Shown here: positions 1-12,996 of the stretch, piece after piece
How positions within the stretch are numbered: position 1 is the stretch's first letter
How the letters are laid out: every line of letters begins with the position of its first letter
Source: Diadophis punctatus similis
Lineage: Eukaryota > Chordata > Lepidosauria > Squamata > Dipsadidae
Assembly: GCA_023053685.1 (NCBI GenBank)
Contig: JALIGW010000003.1
Span: forward strand, 47,643,996-47,707,995
Direction of reading: 5' to 3'
Length of the DNA stretch: 64,000 nucleotides
Notes under the pieces: generated by a model
The model's input: only the letters and a program-made list of their open reading frames with translations
The model's database searches: none
What the model was told of the DNA's origin: nothing
Position numbers and translations under genes: made by a program

Positions 1-1705
1 GGGAATTGTCCACCACTTAAATTTTTAAGTAAGGCTGGGAACAGGGCTATCCTAGAATGCATGTAGAGTAGCCCAATCTTGTACCTTATTTCATTATTAC
101 TTGCAATGTAATTGTGCTTTGTTTTCAAGCCTGCACTGTGTTCTCACCCTTTTTCTTCTTCATTCCCAGGAAGAGGCCTCTGACCTTTTATGCAACTCTC
201 ACCCACAGATTTTCTCAGCTTCTCAAATGTGCCAGTCACACCAAAACAAGTACACCCACTGATGTGAAAATGAGGGCCTGCCAATATCAGGATGGAGAGG
301 CCCTTGTTGATTTAGTAGGGCCAACATTTTGTTAGAACTATCAGGATCTCTTCGCTGCCATTTAGTGATTGACCAGATTTTTGTATTCCAGATCTCACCA
401 GATGTTTATTTTCTAGCAACAACCCACTCCCTCAGCATGATAGAAAAAGACTAGTACAATGTTCTCTATATGGGGCTGCCTCTGAAAAATACAACTGGTA
501 TGCAATCCAACAGCTTGCCTATTGGCAAATGAGAGTGATTATAATCAAATGACACCAGTGCTGCACATTGATAGACTTTTGAGTAGAATTCAAAGTGCCA
601 TTCTAAAACTCTACCAAGGCTACCCAGGAAGCTCCAGGATCATCTCCTTCAAGTAGAATCTACCCAGTCTATATGGCCTAAGTATGGATGCTGAAGTTTG
701 GGGTGAGGGGAGAGGAGGTGACGGGGCAGGATCCAATGATCCCAACCTATTTCTTAACTTCATGCATCTTGAATAGCTTTCCTCCAGGGATATAAGTAGC
801 CCTTTTCTCTCAGGATATTTAGAGAGCTATTAAAAGTGAACTTTTTGTAGAATCTGTAACTATTTAGATGGTTCTCAGATGAGGAACACCAAGTATCTGC
901 AATTTTATTAGTTGTACTTTTATATATTTTAGCTATATATATTTCACTGGTTTATTACAAAGTGCCAGTAATTGTGATTGGTTGTCTATAACAAGAATAG
1001 CTCAATAAGTATTGCAAAGATCTGCATTGCATTGAGAAATTTAATCTTAGGCAGGACTAGCTGCATTTTAAAAACATTATTACCACATTGTCCTATCTTG
1101 GTTGACTTAAATGGAGGTAACAATTCTAGATGGGTAGCTCTAGCCTCTAATTTCATTTCTTACAACACCCCAAAATGATGCTGACTGGGAGAACTGTAAA
1201 GATATGAAAATAGCAGCAGAACAACAACACCTGTAGTCATGAACTAATAGAATAAATATTTAAGAGTGCACATGCATACTAGATGGTTCTCCTGAAGCAT
1301 TAAAAAGTGCCAGTCTTACATATTAATACTAATCATGATATTAACTCTTGAAAACTGAATTGTGGCAAACAGACAAGATAGTATTGTACAGCAGATCAAT
1401 TATTCTCTACAATTATATATGTAACTATATTATTTTAACTTCTATTTTTAGGTGGGCAGATTAAAAAGACAATTGAGAGACATCAGATTTATTTTAATGA
1501 AATCTATAATGTCTTTTATAATGATCTCCTTATAGATCTGTTAGAGAGTATGCTGTATATATGGAAGCTTTGATTTAAGGTGTACTATGCTCCATGGTTA
1601 TTTTGCAGATGTGTCTGAGAATTCCTTTTTAAATATATAACAATCATGCCATATACTTATTTTGTTATGTAGTGTTTTGAAATTAATAAATAAATAAATT
1701 AGCAC
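1..1705. other. Unique AT-rich sequence
   Basis: No gene, RNA or recognisable repeat seen. The short frame at 114-335 has no family signal. Confidence 0.5.
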
Positions 1706-1802
1706 AGCGATTCTGAACCTCAGGATCATTAAAATGTGTGGACTTCAACTTCCAGAACTGTCCACATATCTTAAATTTGATAAGGTTGAGAAACATCGCT
1801 TT
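1706..1802. mobile_element. Degraded foldback hAT MITE
   Basis: cagcgattctgaacctcagg at the left and ggttgagaaacatcgct at the right form an imperfect inverted repeat around the family core gtggacttcaacttccagaa. No target duplication is recognisable. Confidence 0.5.
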
Positions 1803-2126
1803 AATATATTCATTGTTTTAAAGTTTTTGTTATATTTTGGCTTTAGTTGGTTTTGTTTGATTTGTTACATAATACCTTAGTGATATTTGCTGAAGAGTTG
1901 CATAAATATTCTAATAAATGAAGTAATGACTGAGAATCTGTTTGCGCACCATGTTCTGTCAGCTGCTTTCTTTACAGGTTTCTTTCCTTTACTTGATTAA
2001 TGATTGATTGATATTACATCAGTGGGATAATTTGTTTACTTAGAAAATGCTGAAGATGTCATTTATTTCTGTTGACATTTGCAGCAATTATTAATAACAT
2101 GAATTTTATATAGTAAGATGATACTA

Positions 2127-2738
2127 CATGTGGTCAACTTATGATCACTGGAATTTCTGCTGCTAAGTGATGTCATTGTAAGTCATGCCTGACTTTACAA
2201 TCTTTTTTTGCTATGGTCATTAAACAAATCATATGGTTGTTAAGCCAATGCAGCTTCCCCCAATTTGCTTTGGTTGTTAACACCTGGGGAGGTTACAAAT
2301 GACAATCAGGTGACCCAGTGGTGGGTTCCTACCGGTGCGGTCCACTCTATCGCACCGGTAGCGGCAGGCTCATGACGTCACCAAGAGGTTACCGACCCGG
2401 TGCAGTCGGTTGCCGGACCCTAGGAGCCGCCATCTTTTTTTCAGAATTTCTGGGCTTTTGCTTCCTGCGCATGCGAGGAAGCAAAATTGCGCAAGGGGGC
2501 GTGTGCGCGTAGCGAGCGAGCGCATGAAACATGGTGATGCGTGCGCAGAGCACCGTTAGCAAGGTAAGAGAGCAACCCGCCCCTGACGTGACCTCAGGAT
2601 GCTGCAACCGTTATCAATACATGCCGGTTGCCAAGCCACTGAATTTTGATATATGTGCTGCAACCAGTTGTAAGCCATTTTATGTCGTTGTAACTTTGAA
2701 TGATTTTAAACAAATGACTGTATATTGAGGACTGCCTG
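2127..2738. mobile_element. Tigger-like MITE interrupted by a hAT MITE
   Basis: Right end tattgaggactgcctg followed by TA, interior with gctgcaaccgttatcaatac and ttgtaactttgaatg shared with other copies. The left end (catgtggtcaacttatgatc) is diverged. A hAT element (2316-2585) sits inside it. Confidence 0.6.
2316..2585. mobile_element. hAT MITE nested in a Tigger-like MITE
   Basis: Terminal inverted repeats cagtggtgggttcctaccgg and the complement of cccgcccctg, flanked by aggtgacc (2308-2315) and acgtgacc (2586-2593), a 7/8 match to an 8-bp duplication. The interior holds ctgcgcatgcgagg, a near copy of the NRF1 consensus. Confidence 0.7.
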
Positions 2739-3231
2739 TATTGCAAAGTGAGTATGCTGTTGTGGTTGATGTTATGCTATCAGATTATGCTTCTGTCATT
2801 ATTCGTATTGGAAGCTTACATTTCTTATAGAGTTAGTCCTCAACATACAATCATTGACTTACAATAGTTCATTTAGTGACCGTTCAGCTACAATGACGCT
2901 GAAAACAGTGACTTATGACCATTTTTCACAGTTATGACCTTTGAAGCATCGCCATGGTATCAAACTTCAAATGCTTGGCAACTGGTTCATACTTATGACC
3001 GTTGCTGTGTCCCAGGGTTGTGTGATCCCCTTTTTGCGACTTTCCGACAAGCAAAGTCAATGGGGAAGCCAGATTCACTTAACAACTGTATCCCTAACTT
3101 AACAACTGCAGTGATTCACTTAACAACTATGGCAAGAAAGGTCATAAAATGGGGCAAAACTTACTTATCAAATTTCTCACTTTGCAACATAAATTTTGGG
3201 CTCAATTGTGATCATAAATCGAGGGCTACCT

Positions 3232-3358
3232 AAAAAAGAGGAAGATATGTAAATATAAAAAGGATTGTATATTATTTGATATTATCAATGTATTATAACG
3301 GATGTGGACGTATGTCAAAATATTGTGATGTTTGAAAATAAAAAATTTAAAAAATCTA

Positions 3359-3433
<75 letters not shown>

Positions 3434-3437
3434 AAAT
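3232..3437 (+). mobile_element. Short retroposon with (ATAA)n tail inserted in a MITE
   Basis: A 206-bp AT-rich segment ending in about 80 bp of (ATAA)n is flanked by a 16-bp imperfect direct repeat, aaatcgagggctacct (3216-3231) and aaattgaggactacct (3438-3453). That repeat is the end of the surrounding Tigger-like MITE. The tail and long target duplication indicate LINE-mediated insertion. The LINE family is not identifiable from the body. Confidence 0.6.
3358..3437 (+). repeat. (ATAA)n microsatellite
   Basis: About 20 units, the tail of the retroposon at 3232-3437. Confidence 0.95.
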
Positions 3438-3790
3438 AAATTGAGGACTACCTGTATTCTGTCCTAGGCTATTTGTAATCTTTAAATGTTCCACATACAT
3501 TTTTTATTGGACTCTGTCCTCTACTGAATTGCCTCATTAATAGCAGACATTTCTCACCATTTTAATGGTTATGCACCTTGCTGTGCAGTAAATCCACCAC
3601 CTTTTTTCTATTCCATGATGGGAAAAAGGTCAATCTATTTGACATCAGGTATGTGGGGACATTAGGCTTTGATAAGAGAACTCTGAGTGGTTACCAATAA
3701 ATTATCATTTGGAAAGATCCAAACACAAAGGAAATAGAACATACACTTCCCCTCAACAATAATACTTCCTTAAGTTGCTACTTTCTATCC

Positions 3791-3892
3791 AGACCCAGAT
3801 TGTTGGGGGCAATATGCTGATTTTATAAACTGCTTAGAGAGGGCTGTAGAGCACTGTGAAGTGACATATAAGTCTTAAGTGCTACTGCTAAT
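3791..3892 (+). mobile_element. SINE 3' fragment (same squamate family)
   Basis: About 100 bp matching the 3' half of the 40919-41161 SINE: cagattgttgggggcaatat, gagagggctgtagagcactg, and the gtgctactgct tail. Confidence 0.7.
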
Positions 3893-5362
3893 TTCACTCT
3901 AGTTAAGAAACGAAAATGTGCAAAAAAATGTCATGGCTGAAATATTCCAGTCTTAAAACAAATTATTCTAAATGTACCAAAAATATACTCATAAATTGGA
4001 TGTGCAAAATGCCAATTCCAACCTCTATTCTGCTATTAGAACATTTCAACCACGTAGTGTTTTGCTCTTACTTCTTGTTCAATATATTCCTATGGCACAA
4101 CTTATTACTTCCACTTATAAATCAGCATTGCAGGCTAGAATAAATGGCGCTTTTGAATGAATATCTCATTATATAGTCACAGTATCTCATTTATGGCATT
4201 TTATGAAGTCCTGATGACATCCTCTGCCATTTATATTCCTCCCATGTCTTCCTTCTCCTTTCCATTTTTTTTTTAAAAATTAGCTAGAGAAAAGTGATTA
4301 CAGAGGAAAGATAACTGCAGCTATTTGATTGGGATTGCTAAGAACCATCCCTCAGAAAGTATACCTTGCAAAAGAAACCCCATCTACCTATAAAAGGTTA
4401 TAGAGTTATGCCTTGAATAATGATACAGCAAGATAAACAAATCTCTATGGCTTTGCTCATCTTCTTGCAGCGGCAATGCACCAAGCTCTGCTTGTTTCAA
4501 TGAAGCATGTATTCAACTATGGCTCAGCTGACCTTAGCCATATGTTATCGCTGAAAACATTTAGTAACTGCTAATGGAGTTCATTTTCATTAAAGCAACC
4601 AGATATAATCCTGAAAGTCACTCTTGAAATTTAGACCCTTATTTAACAAAGTGCCCTTGATCCTTCTTAAATTGATGATAAATCTATGGAGGTTAAGCAA
4701 TTTCCCAGGTTCTCTTTTATTACAGCATTCTACAGGAATTTAAAAAAAATTAAATATACACTGCAATCCTCAGGTCCTTACCGAGCCTTTCTCTACCTAG
4801 GGATAGCATCTTCTACAATTATCCAACCATTATTTTGTCAAAATAACTGGAACGAGGACAAGATTTATTTTACCTCAATAAAGGCTGGGCGATTCCAAGT
4901 CATTAATGAAGAACTGGCCTTTTCCCCACTGAACAAAATAGGATTAAATTTTCAGTAAACACGCAGTGAACTGCATAGACACTACACTATCTAGGAAGAA
5001 ATACCTATTTTTTAAGAAAAAGGTGATTCCAGCTAAGTCTAGCCATGAATACATACATGCCTGTTGATTTTGGTTTCCTTATTTAAATAAAGGCTTTAAA
5101 ACAAGGCACACATTTTTGAGCTTATGGTTCAAATTCCTTTGGGGATTCATTTAACTATTATTTCTCCTTGTATACAAAGACTAAAATAATCGGTATATCT
5201 TTTTATAACAAATATATCACTTTATAAATAACAGTTGCATGAACAAAAATTCATTAAAAATAACACAGAATGGTGATTCATTTCACATTACTGTATAGCC
5301 TAAAATAAATTGGTATAAAACAGTCATTGCATATGGAATGCTTATTAGCTGTTCAACGTATA
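3893..5362. other. Unique AT-rich sequence
   Basis: No recognisable gene or repeat. The short frames at 3916-4160 and 4686-4958 lack family signal. Confidence 0.5.
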
Positions 5363-5742
5363 CAGGTAGTCCTCGGCTTACAGCAGTTTTCACTTAGTGA
5401 CCGTTCAAAGTTACAACAGCACTGAAAAAAATGACATATGACCGTTTTTCACAGTTACAACCTTTGCAGCATCCCCATGATCACGTGATCAAAATTCAGT
5501 CTGCCTGGCAACTGGTTCGTGTTTATGCACCGCCCTGGGGTCATGTGATCATCTTCTTTTGCAACCTTCTGATAAGTCAAAGGGGAAGACAGCTTCACTT
5601 AACAACCAGGTTACTAACTTATCAGCTGCAGTTATTCACTTAACAACTATGGCCAGAAATTTCATAAAATGGGACAAAATTCACTTAACAAATGTCTCGG
5701 AAATTTTGAGCTCAATTGTGGTCGTAAGTCGAGGACTACCTG
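5363..5742. mobile_element. Tigger-like MITE, full length, 380 bp
   Basis: Ends caggtagtcctcggcttac and the complementary gtaagtcgaggactacctg are inverted repeats of about 20 bp, flanked on both sides by TA (5361-5362 and 5743-5744). No coding capacity; internal half-palindromic structure. This is the reference copy for the family here. The TA duplication and the termini suggest the Tc1/mariner superfamily, pogo/Tigger group (inference). Confidence 0.8.
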
Positions 5743-5744
5743 TA

Positions 5745-7338
5745 CTAAATTTCCAGTCACCAAAGCTTGCATGAGAAGGCAGATAAAACCATCCAAACAA
5801 TTAAACACCTTTTCCTTAGCTGTAATCTTATTTCTAATATTGCATTTGGTTTCTGTTACAATATAAAAGATGTTCATTTCTGTCAAAACACATAGAAAGT
5901 CAGAGCTAAGTATTAACGTAGTGAGCATAAGAGGGAAGACCATCCTTCAGTTCTGCGCATGATACTATAGTATAATTAGTTACTTCTTCCTGATGTCTTT
6001 GATTCTTTTTTTTATAAATAGTTTAAAGGTTGATGGAGTTCTGTAGCACTTACTGAGCCATCTTCTGTTATCTGTTGAGTAGAATAAATTAGAGCATTTA
6101 TTATATATTCAAGCACTGAACAATGACACATTTGTAAAGGCAGAACAAAATCCCCTTTGCATAATTATTGTGATACAGAATAATTACATTTTCATTCTCT
6201 AAGATGAAAAAATAAAAATGGGCACAACTAAATTCAATGCTATATGATGCAGGTCACTCATGCAAAGATCTTGAAATATGTGCCATTCATGTGTTAACAC
6301 CATTTTACTACCAAATGGCACAAATATATTTATTATGTACACAGAAAATATTTTACAGACTCCAAGTAAACAATATTTTTTTCCTTTGCTTTGCAGCCAC
6401 CACATCCATTTTTAAAGCAGAAATATTTTGGGATACAAATGCTAAGGTCAAATATCTGCCATTTAAAAGTCAATTCATATGCAAACAGACTGCATTCTTA
6501 GCATGTTATTTCCTTTCTGTATATATTTTACAGTCTAGGTTAGTCCAGCAGCTACAGAGGCTGGGGTGAGATAAATCTAGCTAATACGTCTAAAGGTTGA
6601 TGTAGGCTGGTCTGAGTTATTGCAAAACATTCCCAAATGTGCTGCAATTAAGCAGAAGTTATCCTGCTAACAAAATTCAAGCAGCATTTAAAATTAAAAT
6701 GTAAGGAGGAGGTATGTAATGTTGTTTGTAGGTTGTTGGGGGGTTTTTTTGTTCTTACATAAGCTAAATATTTCAGAACTGTTAAGCAAGACTGCGGTAG
6801 ATCAAGATCAAATCTCTGGTTGATTATTTTCAATCAAGAGAAGCAAATTTCCTCTCGGTTTTCTGCATCTTTTCATATGAACATCAGAATTATTAGATCG
6901 CATGTGTGATTTTTCCCTGCACCTCACATATCCAGAACAACCCACAATTGCCATGAATGTGGAGAGTAATGCAACCTGCAAAAATTCAACATCATTTTTT
7001 TCTTTTTCTCCATTGATATTGATTGGTCCATTGATTCTTATACATAGCCCCGTTTCTATCAAGAAAGGAAAACAATGCTTGCACTATCCCATGCTAAACT
7101 CTATCAGTCTAAAGAAAAGACTGTAAACTTTCAGGATCAGTAAGTCTTGCATTTACAAAAGACCACTGGATCTCTACATTTCATATGCTGCTCATAACTT
7201 CTTCTGTAGCTCATTACCTCAGAGCTATCACATGAAGTCAGTTATAATGAAAAACCGTGCAGAAAGACAATTCTCACTATTTGTCAGAAGAAAATGAGAT
7301 GTTGTGGAGAGACTGAGAACACAGAGGATTACCATGCA
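5745..7338. other. Unique AT-rich sequence
   Basis: Nothing recognised. The 110-codon frame at 6237-6569 is compositionally like the background. Confidence 0.5.
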
Positions 7339-7346
7339 CTATAATG

Positions 7347-7591
7347 CAGTGGTGAAATCCAAAAGTTTTTACTACCGGTTCTGTGGGCGTGGCTTGGTGG
7401 GCGTGGCAGGGGAAGGATACTGCAAAATCCCCATTCCCTCCCCACTCCTGGGGGGAAGGATACTGCAAAATCTCCATTCCCACCCCACTCTGGGGCCAGC
7501 CAGAGGTGGTATTTGCCAGTTCTCCGAACTACTCAAAATTCCCGCTACCGGTTCTCCAGAACCTGTCAGAACCTGCTGGATTTCACTCCTG
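7347..7591. mobile_element. hAT MITE, 245 bp, with intact target duplication
   Basis: Termini cagtggtgaaatcc and ggatttcactcctg are inverted repeats. The 8-bp repeat ctataatg flanks it exactly (7339-7346, 7592-7599). Inside are a duplicated ggaaggatactgcaaaat block and ctaccggttct motifs shared with other hAT copies. Confidence 0.85.
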
Positions 7592-8038
7592 CTATAATGC
7601 TTCCATTTAAGAAAGTCAACTAGAACCAAAGAAACGGTTACTGATACAAAGATAACTTAGCATATTTGATAAAGAAAAGTAAAGAATATAGGAAATATCG
7701 GTCTAGAAGTATGAAATCCCCTTTCCCAGAAGTCTTTCTGGACTCTGCAATCTAGCTTCTGCCAATCTGGCTTTTGGGATATACGGCTGCAATCATCTAT
7801 CTTCCAGGAAGCATCCCATCTCAATTCCTCTCCCCTAGCTTCAGTGTGTGGAGGAAATGAAGGAAAAACAAAATAATGTCTATAATGTCACCTCTTGATT
7901 GCTTAATATAGAGCTGTGTGACTAGAAGTTTCAACTCTTCTTTGGGAAACAAATCAATCTTACAAGAGATAAACAAAATCTCACTTTTTAAAAAAAATTT
8001 AGAAACTAGGAAAATGTATCCAGTGTAAAAGGAGATTT

Positions 8039-8449
8039 AGGGGGTGTCAAACAGGGATGTCAAACAGAAGGCCCACAGGCGGAATCCGGCCCGCAGGGCT
8101 GTCACTTCGGCCTGGTCTACTCAATGCGAAGAGGAAACATCAGGGCAGCGTGGCTTTGGCCCAGTCTACCCAATGCAAAGAAGAAACATCGGGCCAGCAT
8201 GGCTTCCGCCCAGTCTACCCAGTGCGAAGAGGAAACATAGGGCCAGGGTGGCTTCGGCCCAGACTACCCAGTGCAAAAAGGAAACATGCCAGCAGTTTGG
8301 GGAGTGGCGTCAAGCTGGCCATGCCCACCCAGTCGGCCACGCCCAGTGAGTGGCGTCAAGCTGGCCACGCCCACCCAGTTGGCCACACCCTTCCAAGGTC
8401 AACCACAGCCCTGATGTGGCTCTCAATGAAATTCAGTTTGACACCCCTG
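8039..8449. mobile_element. hAT-like MITE with internal minisatellite
   Basis: Ends ggggtgtcaaac and gtttgacacccctg are inverted repeats. The interior has about four units of roughly 53 bp (8105-8290, built on agaggaaacat...ggcccagtctaccca), then two units of about 42 bp with gtggcgtcaagctggcca. No 8-bp duplication is visible, so the family call rests on the ends only. Confidence 0.55.
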
Positions 8450-8607
8450 TTCTACAATGTGATGTTCTTTGAGAAATATTAGTTTAGCAATATAGACTTT
8501 TTAAAAAAATCTAAATTGTATCGATGTACTTCATTGCCCAGTTAAAAATATGGGTAAACAAAAAAAGCTGACATTAAGCATTCAAATGCATGCAAATAAG
8601 CTGTATA

Positions 8608-8978
8608 TAGGCAGTCCTTGACTTATAACCCCAATTGAGCCCAAATTTTATGTTGCTAAGCAAGACTGTTGCTAAATGAGTTTTGCCCCATCTTAAGATC
8701 TTTCTTGTCAGTTGTGAGGGGAACCCCTGCAGTAGTTAAGTGAGTAACACAGTTGGAAAGTGAATCACTTTACTTGTCAGAAGGTTTAAAATGGCAATCA
8801 CATGATTCTGGGACACTGCAACCGTCATAAATATGATATTCTAATTTTGATCACATGAGAACGGAAATGCTGCAATGGTCATAAGTGTGAAAAACAGTCA
8901 TGTCATTTTTCAATGCCATTGTACATTCACTACTTCGAATGGTCACTAAACGAATGGTGGTAAGCCGAGGACTATCTG
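8608..8978. mobile_element. Tigger-like MITE, opposite orientation
   Basis: Left end aggcagtccttgacttataa, right end aagccgaggactatctg followed by TA. The interior order is inverted relative to 5363-5742, shown by ccaattgagcccaaat near the left. Confidence 0.7.
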
Positions 8979-8979
8979 T

Positions 8980-9725
8980 AATGCAAGTAATGATATTGCT
9001 CAATTTGAAGAATTCTGGAGCTCCAAAAGTCTTATTCATCTATGTGTAGTTTTTCTTAATTATCTTTCTCTATATATATGTGTACTTATCGCTTCCCAAA
9101 ATAAAATAAGATTTTAGATATAATTAAGCAACTTTGCTGATCTTACATAGTTTTAAATTCCACCAGCAAAATTCATAGCTTAGTCCTCTATAACACAATT
9201 TTACATGCTTTAGCTTAGAAAATAAGAATTGAATGGAGAAAAATCTGAAAGCAGATAAAGCAACAGTTCAGCAAGAAATGGCAAAATGCCCTCTGAAAAG
9301 CCGAAGAATCAGTTCTCAGCTAATGAACCAGCAAATGTGTGGAGAAGCCTAAAGAATGTCATTGGCTACAGCAAGCCTCCTTCCCTTACTGAAGAAAATT
9401 GTCAATTGGCAGATGACCTGCACTGATGATATTACCTGGTTTGGGTAATCCAAGAAAGTACAGCATCTCAGTGTCCATGTATCCTTTTCCCTCCTTGTAC
9501 TAATTAGATTTTTGCAAGGCACCGGAAGACCTGGTTACTTCTGCAGCAGGTATGTCAGGTGAGTAGATGAGTTCTGTTGTTTATAATGTGATATTTTCAA
9601 AGAGTGGGGTTTTTTGTTTCTCCTTAGGGACCAGGTATTACACATGATAGGGTTTTTGTTTTAATCTGCATTAAGCCACCCAGAGTCATGTATGAGTGTC
9701 TATATAAATCATACAAATACATTAA
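8980..9725. other. Unique sequence ending in an L2-like tail
   Basis: Unrecognised to about 9640. 9660-9722 (attaagccacccagagtcat) resembles the 3' stem of an L2 LINE. Confidence 0.4.
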
Positions 9726-9916
<191 letters not shown>

Positions 9917-10689
9917 TCCCTTTCCCCTTTTTGTGGCTTTTCTTTCCTCTTCTTGCAGTCTGAAATTAGATTGCCGGCACTAATTGTTATAGCACCATCT
10001 ATCAGTGAATAAAGAAACTGTGGCTGTTTCTCTTGTTGCCAGTACTGTACTGTACTGCACATGGTAGATGCGAATCATCTATAGAGGGAGAGTAAGGGAA
10101 CAAAAACTACAGAAATAATGCAAAGCTTCAAACTGGTGGTTCATTTTGATGATGCATAAAGTGAAGCACCCCCAAAGCTGCTTTGCAAAGCTATAATCCC
10201 CTCCTCTTAGAAAGATAGCTACTGCACTGTTTCACATTGCACTGTTTCCAAGCCGGACTCAAACATATTCAGGTGACCTGCATTATCACTATATTTCATC
10301 AAATCTGACAATGTCATCTTTGCAGTGCAAAATATCTTGTATAGGTAAAATACAGCACACTGTGTAAGTAAACACACACCTTATAAACAAGTAAAAAATA
10401 TTAAAATTATATTAACCATAAAATGTCCAACATCTCTAAGCAAGTTCAGAAAATACCTTTGCCTGAAACGTAGGAAAATATCTGCCCATCAGAGCATACT
10501 ATTTATATACTGTTCATCTTTTGCTGAACTGGCCACTTTTACACTAGAGAAAAACATGCATGCAAACCTGATCTGATCTGGATCACAATTACATGCTCAA
10601 TTATTGCTTAAACTCTTGGTTATTAATAAGTACAGACTTCTTCTACCATTTATTTTGCATGCTGTCTAGAACTATCCTAGAATCTGAGA
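9917..10689. other. Unique sequence
   Basis: No gene or repeat recognised between the polypurine tract and the CR1 fragment. Confidence 0.5.
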
Positions 10690-11645
10690 AACATAATATA
10701 CAAAGAACGGTTGCAGGAACTGGGTATGGTTAGTCTAGCAAAAAGAAGGACTAGGGGTGACATGATAGCCGTGTTCCAATATTAGAGGGGCTGCCACAAA
10801 GAAGAGGGGGAGTCAACCTATTTTCCAAAGTATCAGAAGGCAAGACAAGAATCAATGGATGGAAATTAATAATCAAGGAGAGAAGCAACCTAGGACTAAA
10901 GAGAAATTTCCTAACAGCGAGGACAATTAACCAGTGGAACAACTTGCCTCCAGAAGTTGTGGGTGCCCCATCATCAGAGGCTTTTAAGAGACTGGACAGC
11001 TACTTGTCAGAAATGGTATAGGGCAGTGGTGGCGAACCTTTTTAGGTTAGTGTGTCAAAAAGGGGGGTGCGCGCGCTAGCGCGCGCTCGCATACCCACAC
11101 CCATTCCCTCCCCCCCATGCATGCGCACAACACCCCCCCCATGCTGCTCCCTGCGCATGCGCACACACTCCCACCCCCGCGCAAAGGCCTTACTGGAGCC
11201 TGGGACGACGAAACGGGCAAATCGGAAGTGCGGAAAAACGCACTTCCGGTTTGCCGGTGAGCTGTTTTTTGCACTCCGGAGGGTTTAGGGAAGCTCCCTG
11301 AAGCTCCGGAATACAAAAAACTACAAAACGGACAAACCGGAAGTGCGGAAAAATGCACTTCTGGTTTGTCCGTTTTGTAGTTTTTTGCATTCTGGAGCTT
11401 CAGGGAGCTTCCCTGAACCCTCCGGAGTGCAAAAAACAGCTCACCAGCAAACCAGAAGTGCGTTTTTCCGCACTTCCGGTTTGCCAGTGGGCAATGCTCG
11501 CGTGCCGTCCGCTATGGCTCAGTGTGCCACCTGTGGCACGCGTGCCATAGGTTTGCCACCACGGGTATAGGGTCTCTTTGTGAGTAGGGAGTTGGATTAG
11601 AAGACCTCCAAAGTCACTTCCAACTCTGTTATTCTGTTTCTGTTT
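10690..11645 (+). mobile_element. CR1 LINE 3' UTR fragment, split by a hAT MITE
   Basis: The sequence has the typical CR1 3' end of sauropsids: a block with aaaaagaaggactaggggtg and ccagtggaacaacttgcctc, then the terminal part around gttggattagaagacctccaa and an octamer-like attctgttt tail at about 11640. It is interrupted at 11024-11564 by a hAT MITE, and the two CR1 pieces join exactly at the duplicated target gtataggg. Confidence 0.8.
11024..11564. mobile_element. hAT MITE, 541 bp, inserted in CR1
   Basis: Termini cagtggtggcgaacctttt and aggtttgccaccacgg, flanked by gtataggg at 11016-11023 and 11565-11572 (8/8). The central part is a large inverted repeat around cttccggtttgtccgttttg. An exact tgcgcatgcgca palindrome lies at 11152-11163. 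Confidence 0.85.
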
Positions 11646-12988
11646 AAACATAAACATATCCTGGAATTGCTTTAATCTAGAAGAGCCAACAATATATCTA
11701 AGAGAAAGACAGCTGGCCTTTAATAAATCTTCAGGGCTTTTGTCATTGTATTGTTATCAGTGTTGTTATGTACATTTATGCTATAGTATTATGAACATAT
11801 ATGAAAAATCGAGGACATGACCCACTCAGAACCAGAAGCAGAGGTAGAATGGCTCATTCTGGCAGATTTCATCTTATGCAGAAGGTGGGAAAGGATCAGA
11901 ATGAAGATTAAGACTCAATTAGGCATTGTTCCCTAAAAAGAGAGGGCTCCCAAGTGAACTGAATAAAGCATCAGCACTCAAGAGAAAAAGTACCAAGAAG
12001 CTGAGGAAATAAAAAAATAATGGAAACTGTAATGCTTCAAAACAATCACATAAACTGAAGTACTATTTGTGATAGGTTTCCCACTTCAACTGACCTGAAA
12101 TCTAGGCTGGGCAGCTGAATTTTGAACTCGGGCATATATAAATGTGTTTGTTGGTGTGTATATGGATATGTGAATGAGTTATTTAATTATTTTGGTTCAG
12201 AAAGTGAACAATTATAAATCTATATCCCAAATATATGAATAAATTAAACAACAGCATTGGAGAGATTATGCAATAGCTCTTTAAAAGCTTCTATATTATT
12301 CTACAATTATAATTGTGAAGTATATAAAACATTAAATAAGGTTATAGGGTTAACTGTAGGGGTAGGAGTTTTATACTATGAATTTTTATTTGGAAATAAA
12401 TACAATGGGCTAACATAGATGAATTTCCTCTCTATTTGCAATCTGAACACTCAAATATCTTTTGCAGTTCTGAGTCTCCTCTAGCCATATATTTCTTGTT
12501 AATATTTATTACTAGTGAAATCAACAGGTTTGAAGAACTGAAAAAAGTTGCTTGCTTTTTACCCTGTATCTTAGGTGGAATGCTGACTGTTACCTACCAC
12601 CTAATCTACAAAAAAAGCCGAGTCAATGTACTGATTTTTTAAAAATTACGTATGAAGACTATTCTTTTAAGACACTTATTTGCCCTGTCATTTTATAAAA
12701 AGTCACAGAAACTCATCCAAGAATCACACACAGCGTGATTCGATTTGGCCCAGCTCAAGAGCAATAATAGCAAAAAGACAGCTTCTCTCCTTTGTCGATC
12801 CATAAACATAATGCACATTGCTGCACTTAGCAATCCGCCAAAGACACTCAATGAACTTAAGAAGAAAGTATTTACATTCAGCAGCCAGCCTGAAAGTTTG
12901 ATATTACCAAGAATATGCACACATTCAACAAATAAAGGAACCTAATCTTTGCATAATGCATTCCAATTTCTTGAACATCTCATCAACA
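11646..12988. other. Unique AT-rich sequence
   Basis: Nothing recognised. Frames at 12436-12945 are short and without family signal. Confidence 0.5.
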
Positions 12989-12996
12989 TTGTTAAC

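Larger units (their letters stand above)
2828..3455. mobile_element. Tigger-like MITE, interrupted by a retroposon
   Basis: Left end agttagtcctcaacatacaa, interior attcacttaacaactatggc and ctcaattgtgatcataaatc, right end ttgaggactacctg followed by TA. A 206-bp retroposon (3232-3437) duplicated 16 bp of the right end. Confidence 0.65.
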
